This document shows, in pieces, positions 6,947 through 13,856 of a DNA stretch of 45,510 nt. The notes under the pieces were generated by a model. That model ran no database searches, was not told the DNA's origin, and saw nothing but the letters and a program-made list of their open reading frames with translations. Location: the IMG/VR virus record IMGVR_UViG_3300029319_000103, positions 1-45,510 of that record, one strand, 5' to 3'. Numbering within the stretch: position 1 is the first letter of the stretch; every line of letters begins with the position of its first letter. Source of the DNA: a virus. The translations under genes were made by a program, and so were the position numbers.

Positions 6947-6954
6947 CTTTTAGA

Positions 6955-7542
6955 TTAAGCAGATTTTTTCTTATCTGCGACTCCTGCATAATATTCATCC
7001 AAGAGATTTTGTCCCTCTTGTAACAACTCTGCACATCTTTTATGTACTGTAGTTTGGGGAGCATTTTCTGCAAAGAACGCGGTCAGATTTGACCACTTCT
7101 TACAAAAATCGGGTTCTTGATTTACCGATTTGGTTTTCTCTCTTGAAGCCATAGCGGATCGAAAACACTTGAGGATATTTTGTTTACGATCTTTAAGAGT
7201 GCCACGTTTTTGAGGATATATAAAGTTCTTATATTCCATATCGGATATGTCATGTTTCTCTATATATTCCTTTTTACTTAGAGTAAGAATTTCTACTTGC
7301 TCGTCAGTAAATATGGACATAGCGACCGCTTGCACGTCTTTCCAAGAGGCTTTGCTTGCACATGATTTACCACTCTCAAGATTCGCGGGAGTAGGCTCGT
7401 AGAAATGCCCAACTCGCATGCCGTCTTTGAACATAGCATCATATAGCGGTTTATGCTTTGTATACATTTCGTCTTGATCCTTAGCTATAGATAGTAATGA
7501 ATTAACGTGAGTTTCACGATTTTTTATAGATTTAACTTTCAT
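6955..7542 (-). CDS. Hypothetical protein, 195 aa, sole gene of leftward unit 2
   Basis: I do not recognise this basic 195-aa protein. It begins MKVKSIKNRETHVNSLL and ends DKKKSA, is predicted mostly helical, and has a basic, aromatic centre (KNFIYPQKRGTLKDRKQN). Its lysine-rich character and monocistronic unit between a promoter and a strong terminator would suit a DNA-binding regulator, for instance of the palindromes nearby, but I see no clear helix-turn-helix. The leader has a promoter, a terminator-like hairpin right after the predicted start point, and the ATTGGAGAAATATTATG ribosome site used by its neighbours. Confidence 0.75.
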   Translation of the reverse strand: MKVKSIKNRETHVNSLLSIAKDQDEMYTKHKPLYDAMFKDGMRVGHFYEPTPANLESGKSCASKASWKDVQAVAMSIFTDEQVEILTLSKKEYIEKHDISDMEYKNFIYPQKRGTLKDRKQNILKCFRSAMASREKTKSVNQEPDFCKKWSNLTAFFAENAPQTTVHKRCAELLQEGQNLLDEYYAGVADKKKSA

Positions 7543-7547
7543 AATAT

Positions 7548-7577
7548 TTCTCCAATATAAATAATAAATAAGTTAAT
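7548..7577 (-). repeat. 30-bp leader repeat, copy before the 195-aa gene
   Basis: Second identical copy of the leader at 4802-4831. Here it directly follows the leader terminator hairpin. Confidence 0.8.
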
Positions 7578-7602
7578 AAAAAAAGCCGATCGGTTTATCG
7601 CT
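7578..7602 (-). terminator. Terminator-like hairpin in the unit 2 leader
   Basis: Just after the predicted start point (near 7609) the minus strand has arms AGCGAT and ATCGGCT (one bulged G) with a 6-base loop, followed by a run of Ts. A 5'-leader terminator at this place would act as an attenuator. Weaker than the two end terminators. Confidence 0.5.
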
Positions 7603-7615
7603 CGACTTGGAACAC

Positions 7616-7643
7616 ATGATAACGTATTGACACGTATTTACAA
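7616..7643 (-). promoter_or_regulatory. Promoter of leftward unit 2
   Basis: Minus-strand TTGTAA (7638-7643) and TATCAT (7616-7621) with a 16-base spacer. The same hexamers and spacing occur at 8641-8668, and the 18 bases from the -10 onward (7604-7621) are identical there. That repetition supports function. An 18-bp palindrome lies about 25 bases upstream of the -35. Confidence 0.7.
7621..7640. repeat. 20-bp inverted repeat, right copy (unit 2 promoter)
   Basis: It fills the spacer of the unit 2 promoter. Inverted relative to 6401-6420, about 1.2 kb away. Confidence 0.75.
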
Positions 7644-7667
7644 TAGATTATCTGACACTAGGTAAAC

Positions 7668-7685
7668 TGGGGTAAATTTACCCCA
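7668..7685. promoter_or_regulatory. 18-bp perfect palindrome, copy 4
   Basis: Identical copy centred about 68 bases upstream of the predicted start of unit 2, a position typical of activator sites. Confidence 0.75.
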
Positions 7686-7734
7686 CTTTCAAAATCGTAC
7701 CACTACGGGCAAACTTACCGCTCTTATATAAGAC

Positions 7735-7766
7735 GAGGCGTAACGCTACCGAGGAACTGGTTTCAA
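7735..7766 (+). repeat. 32-bp repeat, copy C
   Basis: GAGGCGTAAC, five bases, CGAGGAACTGGTTTCAA. It lies just beyond the unit 1 terminator, the same relation as copies A and B to the unit 2 terminator. Confidence 0.75.
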
Positions 7767-7769
7767 AGC

Positions 7770-7796
7770 AAAAAAAGGGAGAGCCGAAGCCCTCCC
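7770..7796 (-). terminator. Intrinsic terminator of leftward unit 1
   Basis: Minus-strand GGGAGGGC (7789-7796), TTCG loop and GCTCTCCC (7777-7784), followed by seven Ts. It lies just after the stop of the 74-aa gene. It has the same UUCG design as the terminator at 6915-6946. Confidence 0.92.
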
Positions 7797-7802
7797 AGTG
7801 TG

Positions 7803-8027
7803 TCACTCTTCCAAAGTAAAGCGCCTTTTAAGTTGTACATGATCAACTTTAAGACAGTTCCAAGCATCATGAGATGGAGTTTCTTCATCCATTACCATCC
7901 ATATTAACTGGCGTTTTATTGATTGCTCGTAATAATCGAGTTCATCATTTAACTTACTCAAGTCATCCTTGAGCTTATCCCTAGCATGTAGTAATTTACC
8001 CATGCTTTTATCTTTTAACTTACTCAT
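7803..8027 (-). CDS. Small coiled-coil protein, 74 aa
   Basis: Basic N-terminal half with a probable coiled coil (LLHARDKLKDDLSKLNDELD), followed by a hydrophobic/aromatic segment (IKRQLIWMVMDEE) and a C-terminal part ending FTLEE. Function unknown. The start has the TTGGAGAAATATTATG leader. It is the last gene of unit 1, and its stop is seven bases before the terminator hairpin at 7770-7796. Confidence 0.7.
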   Translation of the reverse strand: MSKLKDKSMGKLLHARDKLKDDLSKLNDELDYYEQSIKRQLIWMVMDEETPSHDAWNCLKVDHVQLKRRFTLEE

Positions 8028-8063
8028 AATATTTCTCCAATGTTATGGACGTCCCTGTCCGTT
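8025..8063 (-). repeat. Leader module of the 74-aa gene with small hairpin
   Basis: Matches 8233-8271 at 36 of 39 bases. It includes the GGAG ribosome site and, upstream of it, GGAC and GTCC arms forming a small hairpin. Confidence 0.7.
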
Positions 8064-8070
8064 AGTAATC

Positions 8071-8235
8071 CTAGTCATCATGAGTATGAGTAGTCTCAGC
8101 CTCAATCAACTCCCTACATAATCTCCTAGCTTTATCAAGAGCATCGCTAGCCATCTCGTCCCGACCAGCTTGATACATCATAATAAAGAAGTCGATGTTA
8201 TGTAGTATGCGACGTGCATGTGATTTTTCTTTCAT
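8071..8235 (-). CDS. Small hypothetical protein, 54 aa
   Basis: A short gene with good signals. The ATG at 8235 is preceded by TTGGAGAAATATT, and it sits between two other leftward genes in a space that would otherwise be empty. The product begins MKEKSHARRILHNIDFF, has a helical middle (EMASDALDKARRLCRELIEA) and a His/Thr/Asp-rich end. The 39-bp leader with its small GGAC/GTCC hairpin is nearly identical to the leader of the 74-aa gene downstream. Function unknown. Confidence 0.65.
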   Translation of the reverse strand: MKEKSHARRILHNIDFFIMMYQAGRDEMASDALDKARRLCRELIEAETTHTHDD

Positions 8236-8271
8236 AATATTTCTCCAATGTTGTGGACATCCTTGTCCGTT
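8233..8271 (-). repeat. Leader module of the 54-aa gene with small hairpin
   Basis: Second copy of the leader module. Here the arms are GGACA and TGTCC with an AGGA loop, so the hairpin is retained although bases differ. Confidence 0.7.
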
Positions 8272-8279
8272 AAGTTTAA

Positions 8280-8579
8280 TTAATCGTTCTTTGTCCAGTC
8301 TTCGAATGATGCATCTCTATCATCTGGATTGTTATGCCATTCCTCACCCACCAATTTACCCGTGCGGTCTTCTATGAAGTGAATCCCATAATGATAGCCG
8401 TCATTGTAATGGTTGAGTTCTTTATGAAATCCCTCTTTTAACCAATGTACTTTATGCTTGGTCACTTTAGGGACAGCATGTCGTTTATCATACTTGACTA
8501 CATGTGATTGTATTACCTTGTCAAGATTAGGTACTTCATGCTTGAACAATTTAAATGCAAATAACTTTAGTTGTTCCAT
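8280..8579 (-). CDS. Hypothetical protein, 99 aa, first gene of leftward unit 1
   Basis: His/Lys/Trp-rich protein of unknown function (MEQLKLFAFKLFKHEVP at the start, WHNNPDDRDASFEDWTKND at the end). The ribosome site GGAG precedes the ATG. It is the leftward gene closest to the divergence with the late arm, and is transcribed from the promoter at 8641-8668 through a terminator-like leader hairpin. An opposite-strand frame overlaps it but has no ribosome site or start signals. Confidence 0.7.
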   Translation of the reverse strand: MEQLKLFAFKLFKHEVPNLDKVIQSHVVKYDKRHAVPKVTKHKVHWLKEGFHKELNHYNDGYHYGIHFIEDRTGKLVGEEWHNNPDDRDASFEDWTKND

Positions 8580-8609
8580 AATGTTTTACTCCAATGTTAG
8601 GGTTAAATT

Positions 8610-8630
8610 AAAAAATCAGATTTGCTCTGA
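8610..8630 (-). terminator. Terminator-like hairpin in the unit 1 leader
   Basis: Minus-strand TCAGA, loop GCAAA, TCTGA, then six Ts, beginning about four bases after the predicted start point near 8634. The stem is short (5 bp), but it has the same position relative to the promoter as the hairpin at 7578-7602 despite a different sequence, which supports function. Confidence 0.5.
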
Positions 8631-8640
8631 CTTGGAACAC

Positions 8641-8668
8641 ATGATAGCAAGTTTAGATAAGATTACAA
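8641..8668 (-). promoter_or_regulatory. Promoter of leftward unit 1
   Basis: Minus-strand TTGTAA (8663-8668), 16-base spacer, TATCAT (8641-8646). Together with the copy at 7616-7643 it forms a repeated promoter module. The spacers differ in sequence but not in length. It would transcribe the 99-, 54- and 74-aa genes. Confidence 0.7.
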
Positions 8669-8857
8669 TAGATTTACTGACAGATACTATATTTAATCAC
8701 GTTTCACCATTTCTCGATATGGCGACCATACCCCACCCCTATGCACCCTTTTGTGCGTATGTGTGTAGTAGTATATATGTATACCAATTTACTCAAATAA
8801 ATCTGGTTTTTTTGAAATCCGTATATAGGAAACACCCCCCTTTGTGTTTTAAGTACC

Positions 8858-8885
8858 TAGACAAAAAAATTTTTTGTGTTATATT
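8858..8885 (+). promoter_or_regulatory. Candidate promoter of the rightward late arm
   Basis: TAGACA (8858-8863), a 16-base spacer made mainly of an A7-T6 tract, then TATATT (8880-8885) preceded by TGT (extended -10). It lies about 32 bases before the first late gene. The A/T tract should bend or melt easily. No other good rightward promoter is seen in the 338-bp gap. Confidence 0.5.
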
Positions 8886-8917
8886 TTTAAAAACTGGTTG
8901 ATAACCTGCGGAAAAAC

Positions 8918-9529
8918 ATGGCTTTAGCTATAGAACCTGAACTAAATGTCCCTATAACGGACGACAATCCTTTCACTGACCTAACAATTTCGGCGAACGG
9001 GGCGGCTAACTCTGCATTATACCTTGCAGAACATGGACTTAACTTAGAACCTACCAAAGAAGATAAGGACATAGCGGCAGCTCTAGCTACTGCATATGCA
9101 GATAATCCAGAAAATACGTCAAAGAAAGCTACTGCCAAGCGTATGGCAGCCCTAACACCCGCGTCGTTGGTGCTAACTAACAGCATATTGACTGAATTTG
9201 GGCAGTCTGTGGTAGAAAGTGCCACTCAAATAAGGCATTTGGTGACTAACAAACTGCTTTTAGAGACAGAAAACGACGATGCAAAGATAAGAATACGTGC
9301 TTTGGAGCTGTTGGGTAAGGTTTCTGACGTTGGTTTGTTCGCAGAGAAGTCAGAAGTGACCATCACCCACCAATCTAGTGATGATTTACGTGCAAAACTA
9401 CGTGGTAAGTTAGAAAAATTGGTCAACCCACCCAAAGATATAGAAGAAGCGGTGGTAATCGACGCAGAACCTATAGACGTTGAGGCAGAATTAGGTAAAG
9501 AAGAGGACATACCGTATGACGACGACTAG
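8918..9529 (+). CDS. Terminase small subunit-like protein, 203 aa
   Basis: Likely TerS, the DNA-recognition subunit of the packaging motor. Position is the main argument: it is the first late gene and lies two genes before TerL. The central helical region (around residues 68-150: LTPASLVLTNSILTEFG, then AKIRIRALELLGKVSDVG) resembles small terminase proteins of related marine phages as I remember them. The C-terminus is very acidic (GKEEDIPYDDD). The ribosome site is weak (CGGA). The predicted promoter at 8858-8885 lies just upstream. It overlaps the following gene by 14 bases. Confidence 0.65.
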   Translation: MALAIEPELNVPITDDNPFTDLTISANGAANSALYLAEHGLNLEPTKEDKDIAAALATAYADNPENTSKKATAKRMAALTPASLVLTNSILTEFGQSVVESATQIRHLVTNKLLLETENDDAKIRIRALELLGKVSDVGLFAEKSEVTITHQSSDDLRAKLRGKLEKLVNPPKDIEEAVVIDAEPIDVEAELGKEEDIPYDDD

Positions 9530-9815
9530 AAAGAAGAAAGATCCGAAGGTAGGTACAGGCAAAAAACCAAAAGGTTCAGGGCGTAGGTTATATACTGACG
9601 AAAATCCTAAAGACACAGTGCCTATAAAGTTCGCTACAGAGAAAGATGCACGAGAAACAGTGGCTAAAGTAAAGAGAGTGAACAAACCGTTCGCTAGAAA
9701 GATACAGATACTCACTGTTTTAGAACAAAGAGCCAAAGTACAAGGTAAAACTAAACAAGCAGCCATAGCAAAACGCGGAAAAGAAGCCATACGACGCCAA
9801 CATGGAAAATCTTGA
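9516..9815 (+). CDS. Small highly basic protein between TerS and TerL, 99 aa
   Basis: Lys/Arg-rich protein (KKKDPKVGTGKKPKGSGRRL near the N-terminus, IAKRGKEAIRRQHGKS at the C-terminus). It probably binds DNA or RNA and may be a packaging accessory given its position. The middle contains VPIKFATEKDARETVAKVKR and RKIQILTVLEQRAKVQGKT, predicted helical. It overlaps both flanking genes by 14 bases, so the three are translationally linked. The exact role is unknown. Confidence 0.75.
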   Translation: MTTTRKKKDPKVGTGKKPKGSGRRLYTDENPKDTVPIKFATEKDARETVAKVKRVNKPFARKIQILTVLEQRAKVQGKTKQAAIAKRGKEAIRRQHGKS

Positions 9816-11355
9816 TACGTTTACAGAGGAAGAAGTCCAGATAATGCTGGACAATCTTGATGTTTACTCAGATGAAGAGCTTACTGAGATAAATAAAATC
9901 GTAGATGAGTTAGAAACACGCAAAGTAAACGAGGCTGCATACAACGATCTTATAGAATTTGCTAAATTGATGATGCCTGAGTTCTTAGTAGGTAAGCATC
10001 ACCGCATATTGGCAGATCAGTTAATGGCGATTGAGGCAGGAAACAAAGATAGGATATGTGTCAACATACCCCCACGCCATGGTAAGTCACAATTAGTATC
10101 TATTTTCTATCCTGCGTGGTTTCTAGGTAGAAATCCGGGTAAAAAAGTTATGATGGTGTCCCATACCACCGATTTGGCGGTAGATTTCGGTCGTAAAGTG
10201 CGAAATCTCATTAGTCTTGACCAATATAAGGCTATATTCCCTACAGTTAGCCTTGCAGTAGACTCCAAGTCAGCCGGACGGTGGAATACGAACGTCGGAG
10301 GCGAATATTATGCCTGTGGTGTGGGATCAGCACTAGCAGGTCGTGGTGCTGACTTACTTTTGATTGACGATCCGCACTCAGAGCAAGATGTTATCAACGG
10401 AAACTTTGTTGTATTTGAAAAAGCATACGAATGGTATACATTCGGTGCTCGAACACGTCTTATGCCCGGTGGTAGAGTAGCTATAATACAAACAAGATGG
10501 CATATGGATGACCTAACGGGACGTGTTATACGTGATATGACACAAAATCAGCGTGCTGACCAGTTTGAAGTTGTAGAGTTTCCTGCTATATTAGACGTAA
10601 TAGATGAAAAGACTAATAAAGAAGTACAAAAACCACTGTGGCCTGAGTTTTTTGATTTAGAAGCGTTGTTACGTACCAAAGCATCCATGCCTAATTTCCA
10701 ATGGAATGCACAGTATCAACAAGAACCCACAGCAGAAGAAGCGTCGATAGTAAAACGTGAGTGGTGGCAGGTATGGGGTAAAGAAAGACCACCCGCATGT
10801 GAATATATAATTATGTCGTTAGACGCGGCAGCAGAAACACATAACCGAGCAGACTACACAGCATTAACAACTTGGGGTGTGTTTCTAAATGAAGAAACAG
10901 ATGCGTATAATATCATCCTGTTGAACAGTATAAAAAAGAGACTTGAGTTTCCCGAGCTAAAAGAACTATGTATGGAAGAATATAGTTCGTGGGATCCTGA
11001 TGCGTTTATTGTAGAAAAGAAAAGTGCGGGTACAGCTGTGTACCAAGAGATGCGAAGAATGGGTTTACCTGTATCAGAATATACCCCACATCGTGGTTCT
11101 GGTGATAAACTAGCTAGACTAAACTCTGTCACAGACATTGTAGCTTCACAGTTATGTTGGGTTCCTCCAACTAGATGGGCAGAAGAACTTGTAGATGAGA
11201 TTGCAGGTTTTCCATTTATGAGTAATGATGACTTAGTTGACTCAACGGTTATGGCGTTGATGCGTTTTAGACAAGGTGGGTTCATACGATTACCAACAGA
11301 TGAACCAGATGAATTACAATATTTTAAGTCGCGTAGGGGCGACAGATTCTACTAG
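9802..11355 (+). CDS. terL: Terminase large subunit (TerL), 517 aa
   Basis: ATP-driven packaging motor and nuclease. The N-terminal ATPase domain has Walker A PPRHGKSQ (P90-Q97) and Walker B LLLIDD (185-190) followed by PH. The adenine-binding and coupling region follows (VAIIQTRWHMDDLTGR). The C-terminal RNase H-like nuclease domain begins near SLDAAAETHNRADYTAL (first catalytic Asp about 341), with VEKKSAG and DDLVDSTVMAL holding further acidic residues. Length is normal for the family. The first 45 residues are an acidic helical extension. It follows the basic protein with a 14-base overlap and precedes the portal gene. Confidence 0.95.
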   Translation: MENLDTFTEEEVQIMLDNLDVYSDEELTEINKIVDELETRKVNEAAYNDLIEFAKLMMPEFLVGKHHRILADQLMAIEAGNKDRICVNIPPRHGKSQLVSIFYPAWFLGRNPGKKVMMVSHTTDLAVDFGRKVRNLISLDQYKAIFPTVSLAVDSKSAGRWNTNVGGEYYACGVGSALAGRGADLLLIDDPHSEQDVINGNFVVFEKAYEWYTFGARTRLMPGGRVAIIQTRWHMDDLTGRVIRDMTQNQRADQFEVVEFPAILDVIDEKTNKEVQKPLWPEFFDLEALLRTKASMPNFQWNAQYQQEPTAEEASIVKREWWQVWGKERPPACEYIIMSLDAAAETHNRADYTALTTWGVFLNEETDAYNIILLNSIKKRLEFPELKELCMEEYSSWDPDAFIVEKKSAGTAVYQEMRRMGLPVSEYTPHRGSGDKLARLNSVTDIVASQLCWVPPTRWAEELVDEIAGFPFMSNDDLVDSTVMALMRFRQGGFIRLPTDEPDELQYFKSRRGDRFY

Positions 11356-11364
11356 GAGTAGACC

Positions 11365-13854
11365 ATGGCCGTAGAAAAAAGCATATTACAAGCACCACAG
11401 GGTATGACTGATGAAGACTTACCTGAAGGTGTAGATTTAGAAATAGAGATTGTCGATCCAGAAGAAGTCACGTTAAGTGATGGTAGTGTAGAAATTACAC
11501 TTATACCTGAAGACGAAGAAATGGAAAACAAGTTTGAAGATAACCTAGCTGAGAAGTTAGACGAAGAGGATTTAGAAAAACTTTCTTCTGACATAATGGA
11601 AAGCGTACAAGCAGACATAGATAGTCGTAAAGAGTGGGCTGATACTTATGTAGAAGGATTAGATGTTCTTGGTTTTAAATACGAAGAACGCACAGAACCA
11701 TGGGAAGGAGCATGTGGTGTGTACTCAACTGTGCTTGCCGAAGCAGCTATAAGATTTCAAGCAGAAGCCATGGCAGAGACATTTCCTGCCGCGGGGCCTG
11801 TAAAGACTAAGATATTAGGTGAAGAAGACGAAGAGAAAGTAGAAGCTGCTGAACGTGTAAGAGCAGATATGAATTACGAGTTGACTGAGAACATGGTGGA
11901 GTACAGACCTGAGCATGAGCGTCTACTCTATAGCCTAGGATTATCAGGGTCTGCGTTCAAGAAAGTTTATTACGAACCAAACATGGATAGAGTATGTGCT
12001 CACTACATACCAGCAGAAGAAGTGATTGTACCTTATGGTGCGTCAACTATTGAGACAGCAGAGCGTGTTACTCATGTCATGCGTAAAACCAAGAATGAGT
12101 TAAGAAAGCTACAAGCTATGGGCTTTTATCTTGATGAAGACCTAGGTGAACCCAAATCATTCCATACCGATATTGAAGAACGCAAAGCAGAAGAAGGCGG
12201 GTATTCTGTAAGTGATGATGACCGCTACACTATATACGAAGTACATGCTGACTTGTTTATAGATAAACTAGACAAGGACAAGGATGAGATAGCTAAACCT
12301 TATGTGGTAACTATCGAGCGTGGTACAGGACAAATATTAGCCATACGACGTAACTGGGACGAAGATGATGACATGCACATGAAACGTCAGCATTTCGTGC
12401 ATTACAACTACGTGCCCGGATTTGGGTTCTATGGGCTAGGTTTGATACATATAATAGGGGGGTACGCTAGAGCTGGAACCTCTCTCATACGACAACTTGT
12501 TGACGCAGGTACATTATCTAACCTTCCGGGTGGTTTGAAGTCCCGTGGTCTACGGATCAAAGGCGATGACTCACCGATAGAGCCGGGAGAATGGAAAGAT
12601 GTTGACGTACCATCAGGTGCAATTAAAGACAACATCATGCCGTTGCCATACAAAGAGCCAAGCCAAACACTACTTGCGTTACTTAATCAGATAACTACAG
12701 AAGGTAGACGTCTAGGTGCTATAAGTGATATGGACATATCTGATATGTCAGCTAATGCACCCGTTGGCACAACTCTTGCGATACTTGAACGTACGCTGAA
12801 ACCGATGGCGGCAGTGCAAGCACGTGTTCATTACTCTATGAAACAAGAGTTTAAATTACTCAAAGAGTTGATGGCAGAGTATGCACCCAAACAATATAAA
12901 TACGTTCCACATCGTGGGCAGATAGCAGCAAAACAATCTGATTATGAGATGTTAGAAGTGTTACCTGTAAGCGACCCTAATAACACAACTATGGCACAAC
13001 GTGTTGTTCAGTATCAGACTGTATTACAAATGTCTGCACAAGCACCACAGATATATGACTTACCACAACTACATAGGCAAATGATCGAAGTGTTAGGTGT
13101 TAAGAACGCTGAGAAGTTAGTACCAACTGTAGATGATGCTAAACCTGTTGATCCTATAAGTGAAAACATGGCTATATTAATGGGTAAACCTGTAAAAGCA
13201 TTTATCTACCAAGACCACCAAGCACATATAGATTGCCACAAAGCATTCATAGAAGATCCTATGATCGCACAGATGATAGCTCAAAACCCACAAGCCAAAC
13301 GTATTGTGGCTTCTGTACAAGCACACATAGCAGAGCATTTAGGTTTCTTATACCGACAGCAGATGGAAGAAAAGATTGGTGTTCCATTACCAATACCAAA
13401 TGCAGAGCTAACAGAAGACCTAGAACTAAACCTAGCTCGTATGGCGGCAGAAGGTGGCAAGCAATTAAATCAACAACACAAACAAAATGCGGCACAGAAA
13501 CAAGCACAGAAACAAGCACAAGATCCTGTGTTCCAGTTACAACAAAAAGAAGTACAAGCCAAGCTACAAGAAGTGCAGCGTAAAGCACAGAAAGATCAGT
13601 TAGATGCACAAGCAAAACAAGCTGAAGCACAACGTAAGATGATGAAAGATCAAACAGATGCACAGCTTGCACAACAAAAACTAGAGCTAGAGTCTCAACT
13701 TGCTCAGATGAAAATGCAAATAGAACAAGCTGAGTTAGAGTTAGATGAGCGTAAAGCTGGTGCACAACAAGCTGCACAACGTAGAAAGGACACTACACAG
13801 TTAGACCTTGATCTATTAAAAATGAGACAGCCTAATAAACCAAAAGGTAATTAA
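11365..13854 (+). CDS. Portal protein, 829 aa
   Basis: Dodecameric portal subunit, identified by length, position after TerL, and sequence features. There is a core with WEGACGVYSTVLAEAAIRFQ and RPEHERLLYSLGLSGSAFKK, followed by the wing/stem-like region, and a long Gln/Ala/Lys-rich coiled coil at about residues 695-825 (many AQKQAQ-type segments). The size and C-terminal helical barrel-like tail recall P22-type portals. The first 90 residues are acidic. GAGTAG precedes the ATG. The repetitive C-terminus makes long open frames in other phases that are not genes. Confidence 0.9.
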   Translation: MAVEKSILQAPQGMTDEDLPEGVDLEIEIVDPEEVTLSDGSVEITLIPEDEEMENKFEDNLAEKLDEEDLEKLSSDIMESVQADIDSRKEWADTYVEGLDVLGFKYEERTEPWEGACGVYSTVLAEAAIRFQAEAMAETFPAAGPVKTKILGEEDEEKVEAAERVRADMNYELTENMVEYRPEHERLLYSLGLSGSAFKKVYYEPNMDRVCAHYIPAEEVIVPYGASTIETAERVTHVMRKTKNELRKLQAMGFYLDEDLGEPKSFHTDIEERKAEEGGYSVSDDDRYTIYEVHADLFIDKLDKDKDEIAKPYVVTIERGTGQILAIRRNWDEDDDMHMKRQHFVHYNYVPGFGFYGLGLIHIIGGYARAGTSLIRQLVDAGTLSNLPGGLKSRGLRIKGDDSPIEPGEWKDVDVPSGAIKDNIMPLPYKEPSQTLLALLNQITTEGRRLGAISDMDISDMSANAPVGTTLAILERTLKPMAAVQARVHYSMKQEFKLLKELMAEYAPKQYKYVPHRGQIAAKQSDYEMLEVLPVSDPNNTTMAQRVVQYQTVLQMSAQAPQIYDLPQLHRQMIEVLGVKNAEKLVPTVDDAKPVDPISENMAILMGKPVKAFIYQDHQAHIDCHKAFIEDPMIAQMIAQNPQAKRIVASVQAHIAEHLGFLYRQQMEEKIGVPLPIPNAELTEDLELNLARMAAEGGKQLNQQHKQNAAQKQAQKQAQDPVFQLQQKEVQAKLQEVQRKAQKDQLDAQAKQAEAQRKMMKDQTDAQLAQQKLELESQLAQMKMQIEQAELELDERKAGAQQAAQRRKDTTQLDLDLLKMRQPNKPKGN

Positions 13855-13856
13855 GT

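Larger units (their letters stand above)
6349..6954. other. Non-coding control region with opposed TGGAACATT repeats; candidate origin
   Basis: About 600 bases without a convincing gene. From left to right it holds the unit 3 promoter, TGGAACATT on the minus strand at 6482-6490 (a degenerate copy 10 bases on at 6492-6500) and at 6534-6542, a 6-bp dyad GAACAA-TAGG-TTGTTC (6597-6612), an AT-rich core, and AAAAGTAAC elements. Then come three plus-strand TGGAACATT copies at exact 10-base spacing (6762-6790), a palindrome, two 32-bp repeats and the unit 2 terminator. Opposed iteron-like clusters around an AT-rich core resemble a replication origin. This is inference. Confidence 0.5.
8580..8917. 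other. Divergent intergenic region between leftward and late arms
   Basis: The 338 bases hold the unit 1 leader, hairpin and promoter at the left and the candidate late promoter at the right. Between them (about 8690-8855) I see no gene and no 18-bp palindrome, only AT-rich sequence with a C-rich run and a weak AAACAC/GTGTTT hairpin (8830-8849). An open frame across the region on the plus strand has no ribosome site. Confidence 0.6.

Noticed and set aside
6401-7640. Inverted 20-bp pair as ends of a transposable element
   Set aside because: No transposase or target-site duplication is seen, and both copies are better explained as promoter parts.
8830-8849. AAACAC...GTGTTT hairpin upstream of the late promoter as a terminator
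   Set aside because: The stem is only six mostly A/T pairs with an eight-base loop and only a short T-run.
8458-8901. A 147-codon open frame on the plus strand across the divergent control region
   Set aside because: It begins inside the opposite-strand 99-aa gene, has no ribosome site, covers the predicted promoters and reads like low-complexity shadow sequence.
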